Origin: Prorocentrum cordatum
Lineage: Eukaryota > Sar > Dinophyceae > Prorocentrales > Prorocentraceae
Reading direction: 5' to 3'
DNA length: 64,000 bases
Assembly: GCA_963575745.1 (NCBI GenBank)
Contig: CAUYUJ010020681.1
Coordinates: 1 to 64,000 of the forward strand
Positions 54,751 to 64,000 of this stretch are shown here, piece after piece. Below the pieces are notes generated by a model. That model did no database searches, was not told where the DNA came from, and saw nothing but the letters and a program-made list of their open reading frames with translations. The position numbers and the translations under genes were made by a program. Each line of letters begins with the position of its first letter. Within the stretch, counting starts at the first letter, position 1.

Positions 54751-56280
54751 GTCTGCGAGCTTTCGTGGGTCGCCCGGGCAGCGCTCCCTCGGGGCGTCCC
54801 GAGCATCGTTGCAAACGCTTTTGCGAGCCTTTCCGCTTGCAGGCATCCTGTGTATGCTTTGAAGGGCCCTTTCTCGAGCGTCTCAAAGGCTCCCCGCCCG
54901 CGCGCGGGCCAGCGCGCACATGCGCGGCCGCCTTCGCGATCGCGCCCGTGCGCCCGCGTGCGTCCTCCGGCCTGCGTCGCCGCGCGTGTTGCGCTCCCGC
55001 GCGGCCGCCCGCGCGCGCGCGAGCGCTTGCTCGTGCTCGCGTGCGTGTGTCCGAGCGTCTGCGCGTGCAATGGCGCAGCCTGGCGCAAACCTGTTCTGCT
55101 ATTCGCGCTTTGGGTCGCACGCGTATCCATGGCGCTTCGAGAGCTAAGAGGGTTTCAGAGTTCCGTAAAGCAGCTTCGCTGCGACTTGATTGAGCCTGTT
55201 GCTTGCTCTCGGATATACTAGAGCTGTTTAGGGCTTTGGAACAGAAGCTGGCAGGCATGGTTAGGCGAGCTCCTCTCCACGGCTGCCAGACAGGCATCCT
55301 CGCAGCGCCTTACGCGTTTTCCTACTCGTTCGCAATGCGTCTGTCTCGGGGCTTTGCGCAGCTCTCTCGCAGTGCTTCCTAGCTCGTGCGCAGCTTTCTG
55401 ACAGCTTTTTGGCAGCGCTTCCTGGGCTCGTGGGTAGCACCTGGCAGCTCCGCAAGCCTGCGAGGGCGCGCGTCAGCCATTGCAGGCGTCCCTTGCAAGC
55501 TTCCTGGCCATCCCTGTAACTCTGTTGTAAGCGTGCCCCCCCAGCTCGCATCCCAAGCTTGCATGGTGCCGAGGCATGCTTTCAAGGTCAGACAAGGCGT
55601 CTGTTGTGCGGCCTGAGGTTGAGGTGCGCGGCCCGGGGGCCAAAGCCCCTGGTGGGCATTGCCTGGGAAGCGGGATCCCAGGCGCGCGGCCCCTGTATGA
55701 GGAGCCAGGGCTGGGAAAACAGTGAATTGAATATCTTAGCGAAGGGCCCAACCCCTGGCAGTTGCGAGTGCCGTCGTTGTGAGTATCGCCTTCGGTGGAT
55801 CTCCTTGGGTGGCCTCGCGCGAGTGCCCTGGAAATGGCAGGCGTCGTCGGCCGCGGGTTGGTTCAGGGAGTAAGACGTGAAGGTGCAGCCACTTCTGGAG
55901 GCAACGCAGCGCTGCAGCTGTTGTCGCTGTGGTGGGGGGGCCCGGGTATCCGGAGCTCAGCCCCGACCTCGCCGGGGGGCGCCGGGCCCGAAGAGGAAGA
56001 TGGGCCCAGGGCCAGCACCGCCCCCGTGAGGCAACGCGGGATCCCGCGCCGCCCCAGATATGTGGCCGGTCCGATGTGGCAGTGCGACAGCAGCGTCCGC
56101 AGGTCAACCACGCGAGCGGCCCAACAAATGACGAATGGGCAAAAGATCGAGAGGCAGGGGGTTAGCTGGACGGGGCAGGACGAAAGAGGGGGTCTCGAGC
56201 TCACGGGCGAAGGGGGGGGCGGATGCTGCGCAGCCGCGCCCTCCCGGGTCAGAAGGGGGTTCCCCCCCTCCCAGTCCCTC
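54751..56280. other. GC-rich unassigned segment
   Basis: Includes a CG-alternating stretch at about 54895-55060 (GCGCGCGCGAGCGC). Ala/Arg/Pro-rich ORFs are open on both strands at once, typical of base composition rather than genes. No domain recognised. Confidence 0.35.
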
Positions 56281-56520
56281 CCACCTGTTCCTACCCGCTG
56301 GGGGATCCCCCTGGGTTCCCTCCCTGCCTCCTCCTTCTTCTTCTCCCTCTCCTCCTCTTCCTCCTCTTCTTTCCCCTCCTCCTTCTCCTCCTCCTCCTTC
56401 TTCTCTTCCTCCTCCCCCTCCCCTCCCGCCCCCTCGTCCTCCTCTTCCTCATCGCCCTCCTCCCCCTTCCGTTCTTCACACCTCTCGCTTCCCCTTCCTC
56501 CCCTTTTGCCTCCCGCTCAT
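56280..56520. repeat. Polypyrimidine (CTT/CTC) tract
   Basis: The + strand is almost only C and T over more than 200 bases (TTCTTCTCCCTCTCCTCC). All three frames are open. Confidence 0.85.
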
Positions 56521-56918
56521 CCCCTGGCCGCCTCTGCCGACGATGCCCCCGCGCGGCGCGGCCCAGCGCCGCGCGCCGCTTGTCCCCCCGCTGCCGCGAG
56601 CGCGCTCAGACCTGGCCTGGCCTCCGCGTGCCGAATGCGGAGGGAAAGAACGGGCTTTACGCACCCCGCCCTGCTCTCCTCTAGCCTCTTCCTTTTCCTC
56701 CTCCCCCCCTCCCCCTCCTCCAGGGTTCGGCCTTTCGATTCGGTCGGTCCGATCAAGTGTCGATTGTGGCTGGTCCGATCCGATATACCGACGATCCCAT
56801 ACGTCCCGATGCTCGCATGGCGCTGCTGTGCATCCAGGCACGGCCGATTCGATTCGATTTCGTCTCCCGTACCTCCGAACGTTTGATGTTTGCGCTGTTT
56901 TTGGGTTGCTCTCCCACA

Positions 56919-56990
56919 GGAGGAGGAGGAGGAGGAGGAGGAGGAGGAGGAGGAGGAGGAGGAGGAGGAAGAGGAGGAGGAGGAGGCGGT
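56919..56990. repeat. (AGG)n microsatellite
   Basis: About 22 GGA units with one A-rich interruption (GAAGAGG). Confidence 0.95.
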
Positions 56991-57154
56991 CGATTCCCTC
57001 CTCGCTCCTTGCCAGGCGCGGCTAGGGCGGGCGGACCCGTTCTGCCCTCCGCCGACAGAACCCGCGCCGCCGTCATGTCGTTCTCTTTGGCTGCCCACCC
57101 CGTGGGCATCAAGGCGCCGCTCCTCGCCGGCCTTCGCGCCGCTCCTGTCAGCTT

Positions 57155-57415
57155 TTCCTCCTCCTCCTCCTCCTCCTCCTTCCTCCTCCCCCTCCTCCTC
57201 CTCCTCCTCCTCCTCCTCCTCCCCCTCCTCCTCCTCCTCCTCCTCCTCCTCTCCTCCTCCTCCTCCTCTCCTCCTCTCCCCCTCCATCTCCTCCTCCTCC
57301 TCCTCCTCCTCCTCCTGCTCCTCCCTCTCCTCCTCCTCCTCCTCCTCCTCTCCTCCTCCGCCTCCTCCCTCTCCTCCTCCTCCTGCTCCTCCTCCTCCTC
57401 CTCCTCCTCCCAGCT
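57155..57415. repeat. (CCT)n microsatellite, about 260 bp
   Basis: CCT units with C-rich and GCT interruptions. It is the reverse polarity of the AGG tract 230 bases to the left, so the two can pair as an inverted repeat. Confidence 0.95.
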
Positions 57416-58230
57416 TCTTCTTACGGAGGTTTGGCAGCGCAGGCTAAAGCACAGCTGCTGCTCGAGATTTCTTTGTCTAGCGGTTTTGTCAGTTCAGGGA
57501 GTACGCCTCGCTCGCTGTGTGGGAAAGTATGCCTGCATGTATTCAGTCTCACAGTGAGGAAGCGGCCTGTGATGTGCATTTAGGAACGCAACGATGATCT
57601 GGAGCACACGATACAGCAGACGTTTTTTTCGGGTGTCCCTTGCCTGCAGTCCTATATGATGGGCTTTGGACCTATCATGGAGTGGTAGGAGTGTCGCCCT
57701 GTAGCGAAGCAACCGTTTATGTGATCCAAGAGTGTCGAACCGCTCACTGGCCTTGGCAAGCTAAGTGACTTTCTTCATTGGCGCAGCCCGTGCCGTTGGT
57801 TCGAGTCACGGGGAGCACAATGCTTGGCAAACCCTACTCTGCGTAACCCTTACAGTGTTGCCACGTTTCGCTTTGTATTTCATCCATCTCCCCAATCGTC
57901 GTCTTCTTCCCCATCCTTTTTCGGTCCTGCTGGCTCCCAGGGCTATGCACGAATAGGGGTGGGAGCGGCGGGTTCAGAGTGTGGGCTTGGGAGACGGTCC
58001 TCCTCCTCCATTGCTTCCTCCATCCTCCCCTTCCCCCAAGCTACGGTGGTCTGCGCAACCCTTGAAACAGCCCTTCCATCCTCCAATCTCCCCCTTTCCC
58101 CCCCAATCCGTATCCCAATGCCTGAGGCAAGTCCCGCCACCATGCTAGCATAGCACTTTGGGCTGCTACTGTTCGGGTGGCGCGCAGGAGACCGTAATGT
58201 GTGATACCTCGTGTCCCGCGGCTTGGGAGA
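57416..58230. other. Unassigned segment
   Basis: No gene recognised. A GGTTCGAGTC motif at 57800-57809 resembles a tRNA B box, but I could not fold a tRNA around it. Confidence 0.3.
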
Positions 58231-58259
58231 GCCGTGCCATGTGACACCTTCTTCCGCGT

Positions 58260-58830
58260 CGTGTCGGGGGCCCTCTTATCGTCTTCGTCCTCGGCCTCCT
58301 TCTCTTTGATCCTTTCTTGGGCTCCGGGGGATCAGTTCTGGGGGTCCTTGAAGGTATCGTTGGCAGTCTTGGGGCTCTCTTGGGCTGTGATTGGGCCCTC
58401 TTGGCCGTCTGTGCGGTCTCTCGCTGCCGTCGTGGTGCCGTCTTGGGGCTGTCTTGGACCTTCGAGGTCTTCTTTCTTGCTGTTTTGATCCCTCGGGAAG
58501 CCCTCTCTGGGCTCTCGGGGCTGTCCTGGGCCGTCGAGGGCCCTCTAGGGCTGTCGTGTCGAAGTCTTGGAAGATTGCTTGACCATTTTGCGGCTCTCTT
58601 GGGCCGTCTTGGGGCCATCTTGAAGACCTCTAAGGCCGTCTGGAGCTGCAGGAAGCCCAACAAGGTGAAGACACCAAGATCGTCTAAATCGCCTCAGAAA
58701 CACATCTGATTTTCGTCTTGGGGGCTTTTCGGGCCTTCTTGGGGCCATCTTTGGCAGGCCATCTTAGGCCGTCTTGGCGGCATCTTTGGATCACTTTGGC
58801 GGCCTGGATTGCCTGTTTCGGCCACCCCCT
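58260..58830. repeat. Degenerate short repeat with CTTGGGGC core
   Basis: Many irregular units of about 20-35 bases around GGGGCTCTCTTGGGC and GCCGTCTTGG, more regular near 58590-58800. ORFs (up to 165 codons) on both strands are unsupported. Confidence 0.5.
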
Positions 58831-59040
58831 GGACCAGCCCTGCCACCCTCCCAACTCCTCACTTTCCCCCGATCTGTATTCTTTCCAGGGGTGGACCTAA
58901 ACGGTGTTTTGGCGATTTCGTGGCCCGTTTTCGTTTCGATGTAGTTTTACGGCAAAGGCGGATGTAAGACAAACCGCGGGAAGACGAACAGAAACGAGAC
59001 CGAACGACTCTGTTTAGGTCGAGGCCTGATTCTTTCCTTG
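58831..59040. other. Unassigned segment
   Basis: Ordinary-looking sequence without a recognised feature. Confidence 0.3.
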
Positions 59041-59249
59041 CCGCTTCCCCCTGCCTCCCCAACTTCCCCTTCGTCCCCGCCGCCGCTCTTGCTGCTCGAG
59101 GGTGGTGCTCTCTCTCTTAGCGCCGCCGCCCGAGTTCTATACCTCGATCTGGCGCGACTGCAAGGAGCTGCGCTGGCCTCTGGCCTTTCGCTCCTCGCGG
59201 GGCGTCTTCGGGGGGAGTCGCCAGGGCCTGGGAAGGGTTCAGGAAGCAG

Positions 59250-60115
59250 GGGGATGAGTCGGGGGAACACGATGAGGATGAGGACGGCCTGGATGTGGAA
59301 GGGTGGACGGGAGAGCCCAGGGGGGATGAGGCACGCGAGAAGGACACCAAGTAGGAGAAATGTGCAGGAGGAGGATATGGATAGTGGAGGATGGGGGTGG
59401 AGCCAGGGAATGACGATGAGGTGTCGAAGAGTCGAAGTAATACGAAGACTTGAAATTTGAGTAGAGGGGTAAGTAGGTGGAGAGGGGGGAATACGGGGAT
59501 TGAGGATGAGGGTGTAGGAGGAGCAGGGGGAGGTGGAATGGCAGACAGATGCGGCATATACGGATTCGGTGTCGAAGGATGATGGCGAGGAGGAGTAGGA
59601 GGAGGAGGATGAGGAGGAAGATACTAGTGATGTCGAAGCATGAGGTGGATATAGTGGGTGGGGGGAAGTATGAGTCATGTGTGTGTATGTATTCAGATAT
59701 GGGGGGATAGCTAGGTGTACGGCGAAAGGGAATCTGAGGTTGGGGAGGGGGATGATCAGATGGAATGTTATGGTGAGGAGGATGAGGATGATGAGGATGA
59801 GTAGGAGAAGGAGGGGGATATGGAGGGGGAGTGAGGAGGAGGGAGAGGTGCGGGAGATGAATGGGGATGCGGAGGAGTCCTCGGTGTCGGAGGAGGAGGA
59901 GGAAGGGTATGACATGGAGGGGGGACCGGAAGGTGCAGGATGTGCAACAGTGGACGGTAGGGGTTTACGTAGGTAAGGAGGGATGGAAGAGGAGGAGGAG
60001 GACGACACTGATGCTCTGTGAGAAAGGGGAGGGCGGAGGCGGAGAGGAGAGAGGAGGAGGAGGAGGAGGAGGACGATAACGAGGAGGAGGAGGAGGAACA
60101 GACAAAGATATTTTT
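59250..60115. repeat. Purine-rich G/A tract
   Basis: GAGGAG-type sequence with occasional T. On the - strand it gives a Ser/Pro/Ile-rich 353-codon ORF that I consider compositional. Confidence 0.6.
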
Positions 60116-60208
60116 TTCATCAGCGGCGAGGCGGCGAACTCCGCTCCAGCGAGAAGGAACAGATAGACACGGAGACGGAACTTAATGTGGGGATGGAGGC
60201 GGAGGGGG

Positions 60209-60430
60209 GATGATGATAATGATGATGATGATGATGATGCTGCTGATGATGATGATGATGATGCTGATGCTGATGCTGATGCTGATGCTGATGCTCATGA
60301 TGCTGATGCTGATGCTGATGATGATGATTGATTATGCTGCTGCTGATGATGCTGATGATGCTGATGATGATGATTATGATGATGATGCAGATGCTGATGC
60401 TGATGCTGCTGCTGATGATGATGATGATGC

Positions 60431-60488
<58 letters not shown>

Positions 60489-60520
60489 AATGATGATGAT
60501 GATGATGATAATGATGATAA
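60209..60520. repeat. (GAT)n/(GCTGAT)n microsatellite
   Basis: ATGATG and CTGATG units over about 310 bases with blocks of GATGCT hexamers. Translations are poly-M, poly-D or poly-I. Confidence 0.95.
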
Positions 60521-61610
60521 CCAGGATCCGAGATGGGGTGCGCATCTTCCTCGAGCGGGCACGCGCGAAACGAGTTGTTCCACCCCCACAAAAGATGGCG
60601 TGGCCTCGTTGTTGATCACAAATCGTTTCACCGCCACACCTCAAGTATGACCCGAGGGTAAAGCCCTGAGAGCACTCTCAAATCAGCTCGTAGTCCACGA
60701 TGACACCACCAACGTGTCCATCAAAACCAACGAGACCCCCTGCAACACTCAGATTCGAGCCACCCCTGCGACCGCTTTGTAAAGGGAAGAAGGGCAGGAA
60801 ACTGATCAGAACCCATGAATCCCAAAACAGCCATAAAAGGCGCCGATCAGAAAGTTTACATTGACATGCTGCTGGTTTTCACAGTTCAGCTTAGCAGTCT
60901 CATTTGAGTTACGGATATGCACTACAAATGTCGACAACTGAGGAAACAAAAAGGAGCCGTAACGACTTCGCTGAGGACGGCCCCTGCGATGGGACCACGC
61001 ATAACACCCCATTATCGCTGTGTTGGATTGTATGGTCACATCGTAGTACCGCCCAGCGGGCCCAAACCAGTGAGATTGCACGCCTGTTCGTACATCTCAC
61101 ATGCGTGCTAAGATCAGCTTCGAATCGTGCAAGCACGATCTTACGTCGGCCAGCCTACGGCTGGAAACTTTTGCTTAGCGTGTCGCGGAGCTGGAACCCG
61201 CGACATGCTACACCTTGCAAGATGATAGCGTGTCCCTCCGCGCCGCGGGGCGAGGGGCTGGGAGCGGTTTGGGACGTTGACGCATGGGGACTGAGACGTG
61301 GAAGCTATGTCGCGCCAAAGCGTGGTGGCCCAAAACCGGTGGAGCGAAACGCTAAGCCAAAGTCTCTCACCGTAGATTTGAAGCACCTTGGTGAAAGTGG
61401 CGGCATGGAAAGGCACATCGAAGCCAAGGGCAAGTCTGGTAAAGAGCGTGAGAGGACAAACATGGGGGAGAGGTTGCGGGGGTAATCCTCAGAGAGGATG
61501 CAATGCCATTGCATCGCCGACACATCGTCAAGACATGCTCGGCAGACAAGCCCACGCAAAACTAACTGCTGGCTGCTGACTTCGTGATGGTTCGGCCCCC
61601 CAACGGTTGG
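60521..61610. other. Unassigned segment with three clustered hairpins
   Basis: A 193-codon + strand frame (60904-61485) has no recognised motif and weak composition. Hairpins: CCAGCCTACGGCTGG (about 61150-61164), GTCGCGG...CCGCGAC (about 61181-61203), an imperfect stem around ACACCTTGCAAGATG (about 61203-61236), and GATGCAATGCCATTGCATC at about 61496. Confidence 0.35.
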
Positions 61611-62029
61611 CAGTGTGCCCATCTACTCCTCCAACTCCTCTTACACTTCCTCCGCCCCCTTATCCTCCTGCTCACCATTACCCTCCCCTCCTCATCATCC
61701 GCATCTTCCTTCGCCTCCTCCTCTCCTCCTCGTTCAGCTGCTGCCTGCCCATATTCATCACCTATTGTCCTACCCCTTTTCTGTCCTCTTTCCTTATTAT
61801 CATGTTACCTAACATTGTCCTGGCACTTACACTTGCCAATCCATCTCCTCCCCCTCATAAATACTCCACCAGCGAGGTCCGCAGACACCCGTCATCCCAT
61901 GTGAAGAGAAGAGGGTGCGGAGCGTGTTGTGCAGAGTCCGCGATCAAAAAACACACTAGGGTTGGAGGCTTTGGAATCTCTCACAACATACAACAAATCG
62001 TAAACTGTTTGCGTGCCCGCTCGAGGATG
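61611..62029. other. CT-rich tract and unassigned flank
   Basis: 61615-61760 is C/T-rich (CTCCTCCAACTCCTCTTACA). The remainder shows no recognised gene. Confidence 0.4.
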
Positions 62030-62890
62030 GCGCGCCCTGCGCGCCGAACCCCCGAGGCTGTCGCGAGCGAAACGCCTATTCGGCATGACTTCAAGGGCCT
62101 GGGCGCCCCAGGATGGCCAGCTGCTTCTTGGAGAGCGGCATCACCGTTGTTTACCAGGGATCGTGGACATGGGATCGCGGACGCATCATAATTTACATGG
62201 GATCCTGGCCCTGAGGGCGCCGTCACACTGCAATTTGCGAGGGATCGTGGCCCTGGGGGATCGCTGCCCTGGCAGCGCGGACACCGCGTAAGTTACAATG
62301 CATCGTGGTCTTTGGAGCGTGAATCTCATGTCATTTTCGAGGGATCGTGGCCCTGGGAGCGCAGACGCAGCGTAATGTACGAGGGATAGTGGCCCTAGGA
62401 ACGTGACTCCTCTGTAATTTCCTATGGGATCTGGTCTTGCGAGCGCGGACGCAGTGTAGTTTACGAGGGGCTGTTGCCCTGAGAGAGCAGACGCAAAGTA
62501 ATGTATTAGGGATCGCGGCCCTGGGAGGGCAGATGCAGCGTAATTTGCGATGGATCGTGGCCCTGGGAGCGCGGACGCAACGCAATTTATGAGGAATCCT
62601 TGCCCTGGGGGGGGGGGTGCGGCCACAGCGTAATTTGTTTGGGATCCTGCCCCTGGGGGCGCGGACACAGCGTGTAATGGAATCGTGGCCCTGGGAGCGC
62701 GGACGCAGCGTAGCGTGGGAGGGATCCTGGCCCCGGGGAGGCGGACACAATACAATGCACGATGAATCCTGGCCCTGGGGGGGCGGCCATAGCGTAATTT
62801 ACGAGAGGATCTTGGTCCAGGGGGCGCGGACACAGTGTAACTGACGAGGGATCGTGGCCCTGGGAGCGTGAACCCTGTGTGATTTGCAAG
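62030..62890. repeat. Family E copy 4: 42-bp minisatellite array
   Basis: A short first-module relic (GTCGCGAGCGAAACGCC, about 62058) is followed by about 17 diverged units of 42 bp (GGGATCGTGGCCCTGGGAGC...GGACGCAGCG). Starts are at 62341, 62383 and about 62425. Since 42 is a multiple of three, the - strand frame 62186-63070 stays open for 294 codons with a 14-residue repeat (NYAASALPGPRSL). I do not call it a gene. Confidence 0.8.
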
Positions 62891-63084
62891 GGTCGTGGCT
62901 CCTTTCTGATTCCGCGGGGTCTGGGGGGGTGAGGTGGAGGCAAACCTAGAAAAGTAGGCCTGCCTGGGAGCGCTGCCTCGTCGTGAGGAGTTTGTTTCTG
63001 GATCCGTCGCGTGTGGCTCCTTTCTGGGTCCGCGGGGTCTGGGGGAGCGAGGGGGGTGGGGGTCTGTCATCTCCCGCCCCCCCG

Positions 63085-63360
63085 GTCTTGTCTACCTTCT
63101 ACCTTCGGCATACCTTGAGCGTACCTTCGCTGATTTGGACACGCGTACCTGCATCGCACCTCCGCCATACCTTCAATCACGTTTCTCATATAACAAGACA
63201 GAGTCGCGTACCTTCCGCGTGCCTCCGGCGTACCGTGAACGAGTGTGTCCGACGTATCTTCAGAGTGCCTTCGGCATGCCTTCGGCATACTTCGGCATAC
63301 CTGCGGCATACTTTCGGCATACCTTCGGCACACCTTCGGCACACCTGCGTACTTTACCAG
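63085..63360. repeat. CTTCGGCATAC short tandem repeat
   Basis: Units of 11-18 bases, regular at 63269-63345 (CCTTCGGCATACC), more diverged to the left. Confidence 0.8.
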
Positions 63361-63875
63361 GGGTCGAGCGTGTCTTGCGACGCATCGGGGCCAACCGCCA
63401 GTATTCGCCCTTCGTTGCGCGCATGTCGCTCCCCATGTATATCAGGAGGGAAAGAACCACACAGACACAATTAATCGTCGACTCCCAGGAAAATATGGGG
63501 AAATATGCGAAGTGGGGGGGAAGACAAAAACCCAGAAAATATGAGACAATTTGGGGAATCTTTTTATTTGTGTGTATTTATTTGTGTGTCCTGGGGCCCC
63601 TTCAGTATACTCCAAAGCCTCGGCTCCCACCCTCTTCGCTTATGAATCTTCGCCCGTGGGGGGGAGGGCTACTCTTGTCCTGGCAGGATATGGCAAGCGG
63701 GTCGGGCGGACGGACAGGAACGGGCGAGTCGGGCGACCAGGGGATTAGAGAAGGCGCCGTGCATGTCAGCGTTGCATGGGCAGGAAAACTGGCGCCGGCG
63801 TGACGGCAGCCGAATACCGTTCGAACGCCCCATCGTCGCCATTTCTGTGGACAGAGCGAGTCTGAAAACTTGTAC
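63361..63875. other. Unassigned segment
   Basis: No recognised gene. Contains GGGGAAATATGCG-type A/T-richer sequence and a purine-rich stretch. Confidence 0.3.
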
Positions 63876-64000
63876 ATGCACTTCCCCCTGGCCATGAGGC
63901 CCCCCAAGGTGGATGACCTGGGAGAGCAACGGCAGCAGGAGGCAGAGGAGGGAACGACGCCCGGGGAGCAGGCTAAGCCCAGAGCCGGGGAGGAGAGCTA
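63876..64000 (+). CDS. Possible partial ORF running off the window
   Basis: ATG at 63876 opens a frame of 41 codons that is still open at the window end. The start is MHFPLAMRPPKVDDL and the rest is rich in E, Q and G. No family recognised. It could be the start of an exon or chance. The charged composition is unlike the Pro- or Ser-only artefacts nearby, which is the only support. Confidence 0.2.
   Translation, partial: MHFPLAMRPPKVDDLGEQRQQEAEEGTTPGEQAKPRAGEES

Noticed and set aside
55795-57557. Several 200-360 codon ORFs on both strands
   Set aside because: They translate GC-rich DNA and CCT/AGG repeats; no domain and no consistent frame.
57770-57830. GGTTCGAGTC, a possible tRNA B box or SINE head
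   Set aside because: I could not find an A box at the right distance or an acceptor/anticodon stem.
58947-60008. 353-codon - strand ORF rich in Ser, Ile and Pro
   Set aside because: It is the translation of a G/A-rich tract without any motif.
60120-60650. Poly-Met/Asp/His/Ile ORFs
   Set aside because: Pure microsatellite translation.
61150-61240. Three hairpins that look like a tRNA, one with a GGTTCCAGCTCC arm on the - strand
   Set aside because: The middle arm is too long for an anticodon arm and no acceptor stem closes the structure.

Overview
The window looks like a repeat-saturated nuclear segment from a dinoflagellate. The strongest clue is at 32176-32202, just upstream of a LINE-type retrotransposon. 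There GCCATTTCGGCTCAAG matches the 3' part of the dinoflagellate spliced leader (GCCATTTTGGCTCAAG) with one mismatch, and its last 11 bases are repeated immediately downstream. Such leader relicts arise when a trans-spliced mRNA is reverse transcribed back into the genome. I recognise no host housekeeping gene, tRNA, rRNA or CRISPR array. Almost every long ORF here is a low-complexity or repeat artefact. The credible coding sequences belong to retroelements.

Region 1 (1-32174) is a mosaic of non-autonomous repeat cassettes. Family A (about 1-1.6 kb) starts with a hairpin cap (ACTCGTAGAGCTTCC...), has a conserved leader body, then several diverged monomers of about 180-195 bp, and ends with an inverted copy of the cap sequence and a hairpin tail (CCGGCGGTAA...TTACCGCCGG, then GGCGCCCAGT). 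Family B (about 180-400 bp) has another cap (CCTCGTAGAGCTCTTCGG...) but the same tail. Family C is GC-rich and lies between tails and caps. Family D (about 351 bp) is tandem near 20.2-21.6 kb. Cassettes run on + to about 10.6 kb, mostly on - from 11 to 15 kb and from 20 to 28 kb, and on + in between and from 28.8 to 32.2 kb. Two long ACT-type microsatellites, a 56-base T run and an AT run have grown inside this mosaic.

Region 2 (about 29.9-50.3 kb) holds at least five copies of non-LTR retrotransposons. The best one (32175-38006) has ORF1 (coiled coil, Gly-rich linker, possible nucleic-acid-binding C-terminal half), one in-frame TGA, then ORF2 (EEP/APE-type endonuclease, reverse transcriptase, RNase H-like domain). 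Four features are unusual. ORF1 and ORF2 share a frame with only a TGA between them. RT motif C reads WADN, with ADN or WADS in two sister copies. The RNase H motifs occur in permuted order in three copies. The LINE copies end in the right half of the hairpin tail that also ends the family A and B cassettes, so the cassettes may be moved by the LINE machinery.

Region 3 (43.4-64 kb) is mostly minisatellite and microsatellite DNA. A composite repeat (family E: ~88-bp array, 22- or 42-bp array, ~300-bp module) recurs at 43.4-44.9, 50.9-51.7, 52.5-53.1 and, in part, 62.0-62.9 kb. There are also 45-bp, 47-bp and 254-bp tandem repeats, a MITE-like inverted repeat at 51896-52045, long purine/pyrimidine tracts and a GAT-type array. 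A short ORF runs off the right end. Boundaries of the diverged repeats are approximate, since they were read by eye.
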